Source: JAWKWH01 sp963669415
Lineage (GTDB): Bacteria; Pseudomonadota; Alphaproteobacteria; Rhizobiales; Rhizobiaceae
DNA: 64,000 nucleotides
NCBI GenBank assembly: GCA_963669415.2
Contig: CAXXPS010000001.1
Span: 930,001-994,000, forward strand
Direction: 5' to 3'
The notes under the pieces were generated by a model, which saw nothing but the letters and a program-made list of their open reading frames with translations, had not been told where the DNA came from and ran no database searches. This document shows positions 42,845 through 52,371 of the stretch, one piece after another. Each line of letters starts with the position of its first letter. The first letter of the stretch is position 1. Both the position numbers and the translations under genes were made by a program.

Positions 42845-43399
42845 TCAATTGCCAAGCCGCGACAGAAATCTCGCAAAGACCATCGTTCCCTCCGGCCACG
42901 GACCGTGGCCCGAGGCTGCATTGAGGTGACCGGCTTCGCCTGCATCGATGAAGAGCGACCCCCAGGCCCCGGCGATATCTTCGGCGACATCGAACGGGCA
43001 AAACGGATCGTTGCGGCTCGCGACCACGATTGAAGGAAATGGCAGCGGGTCACGCGGGTAGGGTCCAAATGTCATCAGATGTCTGGGTTTGATGTCAGGA
43101 TTTGCGACATCAGGGGGTGCGACGAAAAACGCTCCGACGATCTTTTTGTCGATTTGGGGTAGGGCTTGCACGGCTGCTGCAACACCGAGGGAATGGCCAA
43201 TGAGCACGGGCGGCCGTGTTGTCGTGTTGACCGCAGCCGCAATTGCCGCCGTCCAATCCTCCCGCACCGGCTTGGACCATTCCGCCTGCTCGACACGCCG
43301 AGCGGTTGACAGCTTTGCCTGCCAACGGCTTTGCCAATGGTCGGGTCCGGAATTGGTGTAGCCCGGAATGATCAAGATGTCGGCGTCGCGAACTTTCAT
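42845..43399 (-). CDS. RBBP9/YdeN-family serine hydrolase
   Basis: A 184-residue alpha/beta hydrolase. The start ILIIPGYTNSGPDHWQSRWQ is characteristic of this family. The nucleophile is in VLIGHSLGVAAAVQAL (G-H-S-L-G), the acid in VVASRNDPFCPF, and the histidine in GEAGHLNAASGHGPWPEG. Substrates of bacterial members are mostly unknown esters. Convergent with the aldolase gene, five bases apart. Confidence 0.92.
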   Translation of the reverse strand: MKVRDADILIIPGYTNSGPDHWQSRWQAKLSTARRVEQAEWSKPVREDWTAAIAAAVNTTTRPPVLIGHSLGVAAAVQALPQIDKKIVGAFFVAPPDVANPDIKPRHLMTFGPYPRDPLPFPSIVVASRNDPFCPFDVAEDIAGAWGSLFIDAGEAGHLNAASGHGPWPEGTMVFARFLSRLGN

Positions 43400-43573
43400 G
43401 GAACAGCGCAGGTGACCCGCAAAGGCCTGATAGTCAAGATGTGAAGCATCGTGATGGTGGAAAAATGGCCATCAGCGATAGACTTGATCCACATACAAAT
43501 TGGCAGGCACGGCTTGTTGCTGACCTGCCGGCGACAAGTCTTCAGCCCGCCAGAAGGGCAAGGAGCGAGACAA

Positions 43574-44380
43574 ATGTCGGCTTATCACATTATGGCGGAT
43601 GCGCATGGCAACGTGCAGCACCCCGATATCCGCAGAATCAGGTTTTCCCAGATCGGAAAGGCACTGAAACTGGGATTTGACGATTTCTGGCAGAAGCCGT
43701 CACATTACGTATTTCTGTGCCTGATTTATCCCGTTGCTGGAGTCGTTCTCGTAGCCTGGTCATCAGGTGTAAATTTGCTGCCGCTAATCTATCCACTGGT
43801 GACAGGTTTTGCACTGGTTGGTCCTGTAGCCGCGATTGGACTTTATGAAATCAGCCGTCGGCGCGAACAGGGGCTGGATACTTCGTGGCGCCATGCGCTT
43901 GAAGTTCGAAAATCCCCGGCACTCCCGTCAATTGTTGCTCTTGGTGCGATGCTGGTTGGTTTGTTCGTTGCCTGGCTGGTGACTGCCTATTTGCTGTATA
44001 CACAGTTGTTCGGCGAAATTGCCCCGGTCAGTGTTGCGGCGTTCTTGCACGGCGTAGTCAACACTCCTGAGGGTTTGCAGTTGGCGGTTGCCGGCACTGC
44101 AATCGGGTTCGTGTTCGCGCTAACCGTGCTGGCGACGACGGTCATTTCGTTTCCGCTATTGCTCGATCGCGATGTTGGCGCAATCTCGTCGGTTGAAACG
44201 TCAGTTCGTGTGGCCCTTGCCAACCCGTTTCCAATACTTGCATGGGGCCTGATCGTTGCATTCCTGCTGTTTGTCGGTACTTTGCCGGTCTTTGCGGGTT
44301 TGGCGATCGTTTTGCCGTGGCTGGGCCATTCAACATGGCACCTGTACAGAATGACGGTTGTTCCAGGCCCGGATAATTGA
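43574..44380 (+). CDS. DUF2189 membrane protein
   Basis: A 268-residue inner-membrane protein with about six hydrophobic segments. ATG 43574 is preferred because AGGAG lies 8-13 bases upstream and the family begins near HPDIRRIRFSQIGKALKLGF; the frame is open 41 codons further. The motif FDDFWQKPSHYVFLCLIYP and the loop YEISRRREQGLDTSWRHAL are typical of DUF2189, sometimes annotated as cytochrome c oxidase subunit I-like because of neighbours elsewhere. Function unknown. Convergent with the sulfatase gene. Confidence 0.85.
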   Translation: MSAYHIMADAHGNVQHPDIRRIRFSQIGKALKLGFDDFWQKPSHYVFLCLIYPVAGVVLVAWSSGVNLLPLIYPLVTGFALVGPVAAIGLYEISRRREQGLDTSWRHALEVRKSPALPSIVALGAMLVGLFVAWLVTAYLLYTQLFGEIAPVSVAAFLHGVVNTPEGLQLAVAGTAIGFVFALTVLATTVISFPLLLDRDVGAISSVETSVRVALANPFPILAWGLIVAFLLFVGTLPVFAGLAIVLPWLGHSTWHLYRMTVVPGPDN

Positions 44381-44390
44381 GGTTTCTTGC

Positions 44391-45785
44391 CTATCTGCTG
44401 TCGGCGGGTGTGAAATTCCACTGCGGCACGTCAAGCATCTTTTTGCGCCCGCCAAGCTGTGCCACCAATCGCTGCTGCTCGTCATGGGCCCGCTCATTGA
44501 CTTGCTCGGGATCAAGCAAGCCGTGCATCCGCTCCATTCCACCAGCCAAAATGGACTCCTGACGTGAAGCGAGATCATTCTCCTCATGAGGATCGGTGGA
44601 AAGATTGAAAAGCTGCGGCGGATGCCCTTCCGCATAATAGACCAGTTTCCAGGCCTCTCCGCCCTCGTTCCAGCGCACCAGCGTAACGCCCACAGATGAG
44701 CCGCCATCGTGATATTCGGATATGACGGTTCGATCCGGGTCGCTTGGAGAAAGAAGATCGCACCCGGAAACCCCGGGAGCGCGGACACCCATCGCTCCAC
44801 AGATGGTCGGCGCCACGTCGATCAGGCTCACCGGAGAAACTTCATTGCCCGATACAACACCGGGACCGGCTATGATGAGCGGAACGCGAGCCGAGCTTTC
44901 ATACATGCAGGACTTGGTCCAGAAACCCTTTTCGCCGAGCATTTCGCCGTGATCGGAAGTGAAAATCACCAAAGTATCTTCGGTTAGCCCCGAGGCTTCC
45001 AGAGCGTCGAGCACCCGGCCGACCTGTGCATCGAGAAAACTGCACAAACCGAAATAACTCGCCGTCGCGATGCCCCGTGACTCTGGTGTGAAGAATTTAT
45101 CGTGGTCGAAAAACTCGGCTATCTCAGTGAGAATCGGATGATCCGGAACTGGCCGCGCGTCTGCTTCGAACTGTTGCGGATCGTAGCGATCATAGTATTC
45201 TGGTGGTGCTATCAAGGGATAGTGAGGAGAGAGAAAAGAGACAAAGGCGCACCATTCCTCGCTGCGCCGCTCCGGATTTTTCAACCATTTCACGGCTTCG
45301 TTCGCGACGCGGCGGTCAAATTGGATGTACTCGCTGTCGCCCGGTCCAATCATTTCGGCAAGTTCTGCCGTTGCGTCGTAAGAGCAAACCGGACGGCGCA
45401 GCAAACCCCTAACCCAACCAATTCCGTCAGGGACATGGATTGGTTCAATCTGCTGTTCAAATCCGGTATCGTCGGTCCCGTTTCGGTAGTGAAGCTTGCC
45501 GATCGACACGCACCGTTTTCCGGCCGCCTTCAATGCATGACCCCAACTTGGAAGACGGCCGTCATAAGGTTGTGCGGATGACCAGTATCCGATCTCGTGA
45601 ACATATCGACCGCATGCTATCGCGGCTCTTGTCGGAACACACATGGGTGACGGCGTATAAGCAGCATCAAACCGCCTTCCGCGCGAAGCCAAACGGTCAA
45701 GGTTCGGCGTGTGCACATTCTTGTTTGTGTGGCCGAACGCCCACCACGACAGCTCATCAGCCATGATGAACAGAACATTTGTCAT
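44391..45785 (-). CDS. Sulfatase family protein
   Basis: A 464-residue arylsulfatase/choline-sulfatase-type hydrolase. Metal ligands are in VLFIMADELSWWAFG (Asp10). The catalytic signature is YTPSPMCVPTRAAIACGRY with C49 expected to be converted to formylglycine (C-x-P-x-R). TSDHGEMLGEKGFWTKS carries the next Asp-His pair. No signal peptide is seen, so it is probably cytoplasmic, as are choline sulfatases. It is 16 bases from a class II aldolase gene and may be in a catabolic pair; no sulfatase-modifying enzyme is in the window. A phosphonate-type hydrolase of the same superfamily is the alternative. Confidence 0.88.
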   Translation of the reverse strand: MTNVLFIMADELSWWAFGHTNKNVHTPNLDRLASRGRRFDAAYTPSPMCVPTRAAIACGRYVHEIGYWSSAQPYDGRLPSWGHALKAAGKRCVSIGKLHYRNGTDDTGFEQQIEPIHVPDGIGWVRGLLRRPVCSYDATAELAEMIGPGDSEYIQFDRRVANEAVKWLKNPERRSEEWCAFVSFLSPHYPLIAPPEYYDRYDPQQFEADARPVPDHPILTEIAEFFDHDKFFTPESRGIATASYFGLCSFLDAQVGRVLDALEASGLTEDTLVIFTSDHGEMLGEKGFWTKSCMYESSARVPLIIAGPGVVSGNEVSPVSLIDVAPTICGAMGVRAPGVSGCDLLSPSDPDRTVISEYHDGGSSVGVTLVRWNEGGEAWKLVYYAEGHPPQLFNLSTDPHEENDLASRQESILAGGMERMHGLLDPEQVNERAHDEQQRLVAQLGGRKKMLDVPQWNFTPADSR

Positions 45786-45801
45786 CTGCCAGGGTCAGGA
45801 C

Positions 45802-46566
45802 TCAACTGGCGTAGTTTGAGCCCTCGTCGTCGAGAATGGCTCTTAGCTCTGCCAGATGGCGCTCATCCTGACCCGGATATTCTTCGATTTCCCGGGCGGT
45901 TTTCTCGGCGATCTCGTCTGGCAATATGCGCAGTTTCTGACCTGTTTGAAGCGCGCGGATGTAGGTTTCGGCGGCCCGTTCAAAGAAGAACATTCGATTG
46001 AAGGTCTCGGCAACCGTCTCTCCGATTACCATGATGCCGTGATTGCCCATCACCATGACCTTTTTGGAAGGATCAGAGAACAATGAAGCACAGCGCTCGC
46101 CTTCTTCCTCAAAAGCCAATCCGCCGTATTCATTGTCGATGACGATGCGATTGTAGAATATCGCCGTATTTTGATCGATGGGCGGTAGGGTGGAATCGGC
46201 CAAACTCGCCAAAACGGTTGAAAAAATCGAATGCACATGCATGGCACAACGGGCATGAGGGCAATGCCGGTGAATGGCCCCGTGCAGTCCCCAGGCAGTT
46301 GGATCGGGCGCATTCGGGCCTTCCAGTGTGTTGGGATCTTTGGCGTCGAGCAACAAAAGTTCGGATGCCTTTATTCGGGAGAAATGAACCTGATTGGCAT
46401 TCATCAGGAACTGGGTTCCATCGTCATTGACTGCCAGGGAGAAGTGGTTCGATACGGCTTCGTGCATGTCGAGCCGCGCGGTCCAGCGGAACGCCGCGGC
46501 GAGGTCGACACGTTGCTGCCAGTGCTCGATGTTTGCGCCAGTCTTAACTTCCGCGAGTGCCACCAT
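45802..46566 (-). CDS. Class II aldolase/adducin family protein
   Basis: A 254-residue zinc-dependent protein of the fuculose-phosphate aldolase/adducin fold. Zinc ligands are suggested by AIHRHCPHARCAMHVHSIFS (H-x-H) and VMGNHGIMVIGETVAETFNR. The N-terminus DLAAAFRWTARLDMHEAVSN is usual for members annotated as aldolase or decarboxylase. The substrate is unknown. It lies directly upstream of the sulfatase gene on the same strand, spacing 16 bases, so they share a transcript. Confidence 0.87.
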   Translation of the reverse strand: MVALAEVKTGANIEHWQQRVDLAAAFRWTARLDMHEAVSNHFSLAVNDDGTQFLMNANQVHFSRIKASELLLLDAKDPNTLEGPNAPDPTAWGLHGAIHRHCPHARCAMHVHSIFSTVLASLADSTLPPIDQNTAIFYNRIVIDNEYGGLAFEEEGERCASLFSDPSKKVMVMGNHGIMVIGETVAETFNRMFFFERAAETYIRALQTGQKLRILPDEIAEKTAREIEEYPGQDERHLAELRAILDDEGSNYAS

Positions 46567-46768
46567 TGCTGATCTCCCAATTTGCTGGAGAGACCGTAAA
46601 CGTGAATTTGCCGGATTTCCAACTGGTAATACGCCTTTTGTTTGCGGAATTTGGTCACCGTGGGCGTTTGTCGCCGGGAAATTTCCCCACAGCCGGATTG
46701 AAGGAGGTAATCAGATGAACTGGTGGTTGTAATTAGCTGAGGCACGCAGTTTGCCGCGTTCCCGGATG

Positions 46769-48070
46769 TTATCCAAACACCCGATTGAAAATCGTGTCCA
46801 CGTGTTTGGTATGATAGGCCAGATCGAATTTTTCCCGAATTTCCGATTCCGGCAACGCTGCTGTGACCTCAGCATCTGACAGAAGCTCTTCAAGAAAATC
46901 CTTGCCCTGTTCCCAGACCTTCATCGCGTTGCGCTGCACAAGCCTATAGGCGTCCTCGCGGCTTACACCCGCCTGGGTTAATGCCAGCAACACGCGCTGG
47001 GAGTGAACAAGCCCGCGGAACTTGTTCATGTTGGCAATCATGTTGTCGGGATAAATGACCAGTTTTTCGATTACGCCGGCGAGGCGGTTCAGCGCAAAGT
47101 CGAGCGTTACCGTCGCATCGGGTCCGATACCGCGTTCGACGGAGGAATGGGAAATGTCGCGTTCATGCCAAAGAGCAACATTTTCCATCGCCGGAACAAC
47201 GGCCATGCGTACGAGGCGGGCAAGACCGGTCAGGTTCTCTGTCAAAACCGGGTTGCGCTTGTGGGGCATGGCCGAAGAACCTTTTTGGCCCTTGGAGAAG
47301 AATTCCTCGGCCTCCAGCACCTCCGTGCGCTGCATGTGACGGATTTCAACGGCAATATTTTCAATAGATGAAGCAACGACGCCGAGTGTGGCAAAGAACA
47401 TGGCATGCCTGTCGCGGGGAATGATTTGGGTTGAAACCGGTTCCGGCCTTAAACCGAGTTTGTCGCAAACATGCTCTTCAACAGTTGGATCTATGTTGGC
47501 GAATGTGCCAACCGCGCCTGAAATCGCGCCGGTAGCGATTTCATAACGGGCCTTTTGCAGCCGGTTCTTGTTGCGATCCATTTCAGCAAAAAACCGGGCA
47601 AAGGTCAGACCCATGGTTGTCGGTTCGGCATGGATGCCGTGGCTGCGGCCAATGCGGATCGTATGTTTGTGCTCCAGCGCTCGCTTTTTCAGTGCGGCAA
47701 GCACCTTGTCCATATCGGCGAGCAGAATATCGGCCGCACGCACCAACTGGATGTTGAACGTGGTGTCGAGCACGTCGGAGGACGTCATGCCCTGGTGTAC
47801 GAATCGAGCATCCGGCCCAACGATTTCGGCCAGATGGGTCAGAAAGGCGATCACGTCATGTTTGGTTTCGCGCTCGATTTCATCGATGCGATCGACATTG
47901 AATTCGACGTTGCCGGCCTTTTCCCAGATCGTTTTTGCTGCGCTCTCGGGAATGACGCCGAGCTTTGCGAGCGCATCACATGCATGCGCTTCAATTTCGA
48001 ACCAGATGCGGAATTTTGTTTCAGGCGACCAGATGGCGGCCATTTCGGGCCGGGAGTAGCGCGGAATCAT
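46769..48070 (-). CDS. purB: Adenylosuccinate lyase
   Basis: A 433-residue enzyme of the fumarase/aspartase superfamily that cleaves SAICAR and adenylosuccinate in purine synthesis. Start MIPRYSRPEMAAIWSPETKF is family-typical. Motifs: FVHQGMTSSDVLDTTFNIQL, RIGRSHGIHAEPTTMGLTFA (catalytic His), and the signature KGSSAMPHKRNPVLTENL with the mobile-loop serine. Its presence about 5 kb from purC-purS-purQ matches the clustered purine genes of this group. About 200 bases separate it from the aldolase gene with nothing else seen. Confidence 0.97.
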   Translation of the reverse strand: MIPRYSRPEMAAIWSPETKFRIWFEIEAHACDALAKLGVIPESAAKTIWEKAGNVEFNVDRIDEIERETKHDVIAFLTHLAEIVGPDARFVHQGMTSSDVLDTTFNIQLVRAADILLADMDKVLAALKKRALEHKHTIRIGRSHGIHAEPTTMGLTFARFFAEMDRNKNRLQKARYEIATGAISGAVGTFANIDPTVEEHVCDKLGLRPEPVSTQIIPRDRHAMFFATLGVVASSIENIAVEIRHMQRTEVLEAEEFFSKGQKGSSAMPHKRNPVLTENLTGLARLVRMAVVPAMENVALWHERDISHSSVERGIGPDATVTLDFALNRLAGVIEKLVIYPDNMIANMNKFRGLVHSQRVLLALTQAGVSREDAYRLVQRNAMKVWEQGKDFLEELLSDAEVTAALPESEIREKFDLAYHTKHVDTIFNRVFG

Positions 48071-48131
48071 GATGTGTCCTGAAAATGGAGCTTGGATTCG
48101 GGCAGGTACGTATCAGAGCAGAGGCCAATGC

Positions 48132-48617
48132 TCAATGTGACCGGATGGCGTACCAGCAGGCGGTCAAAAACAATGCGATCAGGCCGACCGGAAAGAACAA
48201 CCGCAGTCCAAGCACTGCAAACTGATAGAGTGCGGCGGCAATGGTAAAGGCAAACTCGAACGCCCAGCGGGTGGTAAATGGATCGGCATGCCACTGTGAA
48301 AAGTAGAACCGGAAATGCAGTGCATAGAACAAAGCCGTGAGGCCGACTGTGCAGATCGTCAGCGATACGAATGCGGCAGCAAACCGCCTTTTCCGGTCGC
48401 TCAGGCGGAAGAAATTGGCAATTGTGATGGACGGTACAAATGCCGCCAACCCGCCGGAGCCAAACAGCATGACGAGTGTCAATATTGCAGGGCCGGTTGT
48501 GCGTTGGTTCAACCAAAGCGCCGTTCCTGCACTTGAAGCCATCAGCACCGACCAAAATAGGCTGCCGAAAAAGGAAGTGTGCCAATCGGGCAGTGCGTTT
48601 GTCAGACGAGGAAGCAT
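48132..48617 (-). CDS. Hypothetical membrane protein upstream of purB
   Basis: A 161-residue protein with about four hydrophobic segments (SLFWSVLMASSAGTALWL, AILTLVMLFGSGGLAAFVP, FVSLTICTVGLTALFYAL, FAFTIAAALYQFAVLGL). Arginines and tryptophans lie in the loops. No family is recognised with certainty; similar small proteins occur next to purB in Rhizobiales as far as I recall. It is 62 bases from purB on the same strand and 21 bases from the P1 peptidase gene. Confidence 0.75.
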   Translation of the reverse strand: MLPRLTNALPDWHTSFFGSLFWSVLMASSAGTALWLNQRTTGPAILTLVMLFGSGGLAAFVPSITIANFFRLSDRKRRFAAAFVSLTICTVGLTALFYALHFRFYFSQWHADPFTTRWAFEFAFTIAAALYQFAVLGLRLFFPVGLIALFLTACWYAIRSH

Positions 48618-48637
48618 ATTCGCCGCCTAGCAGTCAC

Positions 48638-49648
48638 CTAATCCAATGTCGACCAGGCCGGAAACAGGTCGCCGTCCAACGAGGAGGCGGAGTATACACC
48701 TCGGGCAATTGCCCGTGCCATTGTCATCGCGGCTACAGCACCAAGCTCGGCGAATCCGACCGGATCCTTTGGTCCGGGTTGTGTGCCGGTTGAAAGACCA
48801 AATACCAGATCGCCATCCATTGGTGTGTGGGCCGGCCAAATCGCTCGGGCGATTCCATCGTGTGCGGCGACAGCCAGACGCTTCGCCTGGGCCTTTGTCA
48901 ATTTTGCATTTGTTGCGACTGCGCCAATGGTTGTGTTTGTCGACCACCGGTTGATCGTTCTGAATTTGAGAGGAATGGATTTGGTGGTTTCGGGCATGGG
49001 ATACGGCAGGTCCAGGCCACCAAACTCGTCACCAAACTCCTGTGGGGCGGCCCAAAAATGCCTGGTGCCGGGAATATGTGTGGCACCAATCGAGTTCACG
49101 GCTGCGATTGCACTTACCAACAGGCCGTTACCCATATCGGTGGAAGCGCTACCCAACCCACCCTTGAGTTCTGCGGTGAGGGCACCGAACCCAGCCCCCG
49201 ACGTGCCGATGTCGAAGTCTGCGGCTGCCCGATTGGTCGCATCGAATCCCAATTCGCGATAAGGTGGATATCGTCCCCAATCCTTGTCACCGCCATTGTA
49301 GAGATCAAATATGATGGCAGCCGGTACCAGTGGGATATTAAACGGACCGATTGCAAAACCTTTGCCCTGTTCGCGAAGTGCGGCCTGAACGCCGGATGCG
49401 GCATCAAGTCCAAACGCGGACCCTCCAGCGAGAGCAAAAGCGTCAATGGTCTCTACACTGTTCATCGGGTCGAGGAGATCAGTTTCCCGCGTTCCCGGAG
49501 CACCTCCCAGCACCTGCACTGATGCGACTGTATCCGGTGGGCAAAGTACTGCCGTAACGCCAGACTTCAGCCTCTCATCGTGCGCATTGCCGACGAGAAT
49601 ACCTTCCACATCGGTGAAGAGATTTTTTGGACCTGGCGCGAAGGTCAT
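48638..49648 (-). CDS. P1 family peptidase (DmpA/S58)
   Basis: A 336-residue Ntn-like self-cleaving aminopeptidase/amidase. The start LFTDVEGILVGNAHDERLKS is typical. GGSAFGLDAASGVQAALREQ is the conserved glycine motif. The cleavage and nucleophile region is in STNTTIGAVATNAKLTKAQA, where the Thr preceding I-G-A-V-A-T would become the N-terminus of the small subunit. GLSTGTQP follows. Members hydrolyse D/L-amino-acid amides or short beta-peptides. It abuts the ABC substrate-binding gene directly (stop of one at 49649). Confidence 0.9.
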   Translation of the reverse strand: MTFAPGPKNLFTDVEGILVGNAHDERLKSGVTAVLCPPDTVASVQVLGGAPGTRETDLLDPMNSVETIDAFALAGGSAFGLDAASGVQAALREQGKGFAIGPFNIPLVPAAIIFDLYNGGDKDWGRYPPYRELGFDATNRAAADFDIGTSGAGFGALTAELKGGLGSASTDMGNGLLVSAIAAVNSIGATHIPGTRHFWAAPQEFGDEFGGLDLPYPMPETTKSIPLKFRTINRWSTNTTIGAVATNAKLTKAQAKRLAVAAHDGIARAIWPAHTPMDGDLVFGLSTGTQPGPKDPVGFAELGAVAAMTMARAIARGVYSASSLDGDLFPAWSTLD

Positions 49649-50737
49649 TCAGCGGACCTCAACGAATGTATCGCCGTTATAGCGAAACAGACGATACGGG
49701 TTATCTGCTCGATCACCCGATTTATTGAAACGAATATCACCCACGCTCGTTTCAAACGGCTCACGCGCCAGAATGTCAGTTAGGGAATGCTGCGATTGCT
49801 GCGCCAACTTTATTGCCTTTGTAGCGATTTCTGCGGCCACGAATCCACCCAGAACATAGCCTTCAGCGACCACACCGTCGCTCTGGAACGACTGCAGGAC
49901 CGAAGTGGTTGCGATGTCGGATGCTTCCGGCAAGCCGATCATCAATGTTCCTGGGGCAAGGTCAACTTCTCCCTTGGCCGCCCGGAGTGTTTCACCTGCC
50001 GCGATAACGAGCGGATATTCGATCACGTCCGCGTCGCGAGCGAGAATTGCAACATCATCGCGATTGCCGCCAACAAAAACATGGGTCGCACCCGCACTTT
50101 TCAGGCGCCCAGCCAATCCGATCTGATTGTCAAATTGCGGGCGATAGGTATCGGTGAATACAGGCTTCAAGCCTGCCTGTTCGACCGAAAGACGAAAACT
50201 TTCAGCCAATTCCCGGCCATAGATGGTTCCGTCGTCAACGATAGCAAAAAATTTGTCTGACCATTTCTTGATCAATATTTCAGCTATCGCCTTGCGTTCC
50301 GCATCGGCTCGCGGCGCAAGACGATAGACGAGCCAACCGGTGCGCGATCGCCTGTCTGTAATGCTGTCAGTCCTTACGCCAGGCGTTATGACCGGAATGC
50401 CAGCCTCACTCAGAACAGGCAATGCATGCTCTATGGATGCAGTGCACAAATATCCGACAACCAGGCTGACACCGGCCGACACCAGTTGCCTGGCGGTCTT
50501 TTCTCCACCTTCCGCGCTGCAGGCGTCATCGGACAAGATTGTTTGCACGCCGGTTTGCTCGAGTGCCTTCTCCGCCCCAATCCCCATCTGTTCGCCGAGA
50601 CGGGAATTCGGTCCCGACAAAGGAATGACAATTCCAACAACCGGTTCATCAGCGAAAGAGGCAACGGTGGAAATTAGCGAGGCCGAGATCACCAAAAGCA
50701 AAGCGGCAACGATATTCACCGGCAACGCGATCTCCAT
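49649..50737 (-). CDS. Branched-chain amino-acid-type ABC transporter substrate-binding protein
   Basis: A periplasmic binding protein of about 362 residues, type I fold. ATG 50737 is selected because a signal peptide begins there (IALPVNIVAALLLVISASLI, cleavage near S-F-A-D); the frame is open 47 codons upstream. Core motifs: VVGIVIPLSGPNSRLGEQMG, SAGVSLVVGYLCTASIEHAL (cysteines in the ligand cleft), AGATHVFVGGNRDDVAIL. No permease or ATPase genes accompany it, so it is an orphan receptor or works with a system elsewhere. The downstream P1 peptidase may process the same peptides; this is inferred from adjacency. Confidence 0.86.
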   Translation of the reverse strand: MEIALPVNIVAALLLVISASLISTVASFADEPVVGIVIPLSGPNSRLGEQMGIGAEKALEQTGVQTILSDDACSAEGGEKTARQLVSAGVSLVVGYLCTASIEHALPVLSEAGIPVITPGVRTDSITDRRSRTGWLVYRLAPRADAERKAIAEILIKKWSDKFFAIVDDGTIYGRELAESFRLSVEQAGLKPVFTDTYRPQFDNQIGLAGRLKSAGATHVFVGGNRDDVAILARDADVIEYPLVIAAGETLRAAKGEVDLAPGTLMIGLPEASDIATTSVLQSFQSDGVVAEGYVLGGFVAAEIATKAIKLAQQSQHSLTDILAREPFETSVGDIRFNKSGDRADNPYRLFRYNGDTFVEVR

Positions 50738-50923
50738 ATTCTTGTTGGCGCCGACGTTGGTAGCCGGACACGGAAGCTGGCTTGGTACCACTAGTGTCAT
50801 ATTAAACGCTTCGCAACCGAATGGTCGTATCATAGGCATGATCTTGAGCGCTTGTGTGCGAAAGGATAGTTGCTGCATGGGCAGCCGGACCTATATAGAG
50901 GGCGCAGACGACAGGGCGGTTTA

Positions 50924-51418
50924 TTGCTGAAGACAACCGACATTGATGGCAAGGACTATCGCGACGCGATGGCGCATTTCGCAGGCCACATCCACGTCAT
51001 TTCGACGGATGGTGAGGCAGGCAAGCGCGCGATTGCGGCAACAGCGGTCACATCGGTCTCAGACAATCCGCCTATTGTCCTTGCCTGCATCAATCTCTCG
51101 ATACCCGACAATACGCTGTTTCTAAAGAATGGCGTCTTTGCCATAAACACGCTTGGTCGGTCGCACCTGGATATTGCCAAGGCATGCTCCGGCATCACCC
51201 GTGTCGATCAGGACGAGCGGTTTTCAATGGGCCGGTGGGGCAAATTGGCGACAGGTGCTCCTGTTTTAGAGGATGCGGTTGCCATATTTGATTGCACCGT
51301 GATGGAAGTCCGGGAAATGGCGACGCATTTTGTTTTCTTCGGCAAGGTCGCAGGAGTGCGTTGTGGCGAAAACCAACCGCCTCTGCTCTACCATGACCGC
51401 GGGTTTCGAGTGCTGTGA
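50924..51418 (+). CDS. Flavin reductase-like domain protein
   Basis: A flavin-binding split-barrel protein of about 164 residues, related to RutF/HpaC-type NAD(P)H:flavin reductases. Core: DYRDAMAHFAGHIHVISTDG, AIAATAVTSVSDNPPIVLAC, FAINTLGRSHLDIAKACSG, HFVFFGKVAGVRCGENQPPL. TTG 50924 is used because it precedes the conserved D-Y-R-D-A-M segment; ATG 50969 would truncate it and the far-upstream frame adds unrelated residues. It is the first gene of the rightward run toward the cox-type accessory genes, 15 bases from the MoxR gene. Confidence 0.83.
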   Translation: MLKTTDIDGKDYRDAMAHFAGHIHVISTDGEAGKRAIAATAVTSVSDNPPIVLACINLSIPDNTLFLKNGVFAINTLGRSHLDIAKACSGITRVDQDERFSMGRWGKLATGAPVLEDAVAIFDCTVMEVREMATHFVFFGKVAGVRCGENQPPLLYHDRGFRVL

Positions 51419-51433
51419 CCAATGGGAACTGAC

Positions 51434-52360
51434 ATGGTGGCAACCAAATCCAGGCCAATACCATCTTCGATAGATGATACGGTTCAGCTATTGGCCGATG
51501 AAGACTATGTTGCCGATCGTTCGTTGGCGACGGTGCTTTACCTCAGTCTCAAAATGGGCCGGCCATTGTTCCTGGAAGGCGAAGCCGGTGTCGGTAAAAC
51601 CGAGATTGCCAAAGTGATTGCTTCTGCGCTTGGCCGAAAACTGATCAGGCTGCAGTGTTATGAGGGGCTCGATGTTTCCTCTGCGGTGTATGAATGGAAT
51701 TATGCCGCGCAAATGATTGAAATCCGTATGGAGGAGGCGACGGGGAAATCCGACCGCGGAGAGCTTGAGAAAAATGTTTTCTCCGAAAAATACCTGATCC
51801 GGCGGCCGATACTGGAAGCATTACAGGGCGAGGCGGGGACCGCACCTGTGTTGCTTATCGATGAGTTGGACCGGACCGACGAAGCATTTGAAGCTTTTCT
51901 GTTGGAAATCCTGTCTGATTTCCAGGTCACGGTGCCCGAGTTAGGCACAATCGTTGCTGAGGAACCTCCGATTGTGGTGATCACCACCAATCGAACCCGT
52001 GAAATTCACGACGCGCTTAAACGACGCTGCCTCTATCACTGGGTCGACTATCCGGATGCCGAGCGGGAGCTCGAAATCATCCGGCGAAAAGTGCCGCAGG
52101 CCAATCAGCGCCTTTCCGCTGAGATTGTCGCATTCGTTCAGAAATTGCGCGAAATTGACCTTTTCAAAGTTCCCGGTGTGGCCGAAACCATAGATTGGGC
52201 AGGCGCATTGAACGAATTGGACAAGGTGGCGCTCGATCCGGAAACTGTTTCAGATACCATTGGCGTTCTGCTGAAGTATCAGGATGATATCGCCCGGATC
52301 TCGCAAGGTGAGAACGCCAGATTGCTCGAAGAGGTCAAGGCTGAATTGACGGCGGCTTAG
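51434..52360 (+). CDS. MoxR-family AAA ATPase (CoxD-like)
   Basis: A 308-residue AAA+ chaperone. Walker A is FLEGEAGVGKTEIAKVIASA, Walker B is APVLLIDELDRTDEAFEAFL, sensor 1 is PIVVITTNRTREIHDALKRR with the arginine finger region. This subgroup (coxD) is encoded beside CoxE vWA proteins and helps mature the molybdenum or [CuSMoO2] site of CO-dehydrogenase-type enzymes. ATG 51434 is used; ATG 51422 is four codons upstream with no better ribosome site. The CoxE-like gene starts 11 bases downstream. Confidence 0.9.
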   Translation: MVATKSRPIPSSIDDTVQLLADEDYVADRSLATVLYLSLKMGRPLFLEGEAGVGKTEIAKVIASALGRKLIRLQCYEGLDVSSAVYEWNYAAQMIEIRMEEATGKSDRGELEKNVFSEKYLIRRPILEALQGEAGTAPVLLIDELDRTDEAFEAFLLEILSDFQVTVPELGTIVAEEPPIVVITTNRTREIHDALKRRCLYHWVDYPDAERELEIIRRKVPQANQRLSAEIVAFVQKLREIDLFKVPGVAETIDWAGALNELDKVALDPETVSDTIGVLLKYQDDIARISQGENARLLEEVKAELTAA

Positions 52361-52371
52361 GTCATGGACTT

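Noticed and set aside
46181..46188. GGCGGTAG, the core of the enteric ops element used by RfaH
   Set aside because: It lies inside an aldolase gene on the opposite strand and far from the polysaccharide operon; a chance match.
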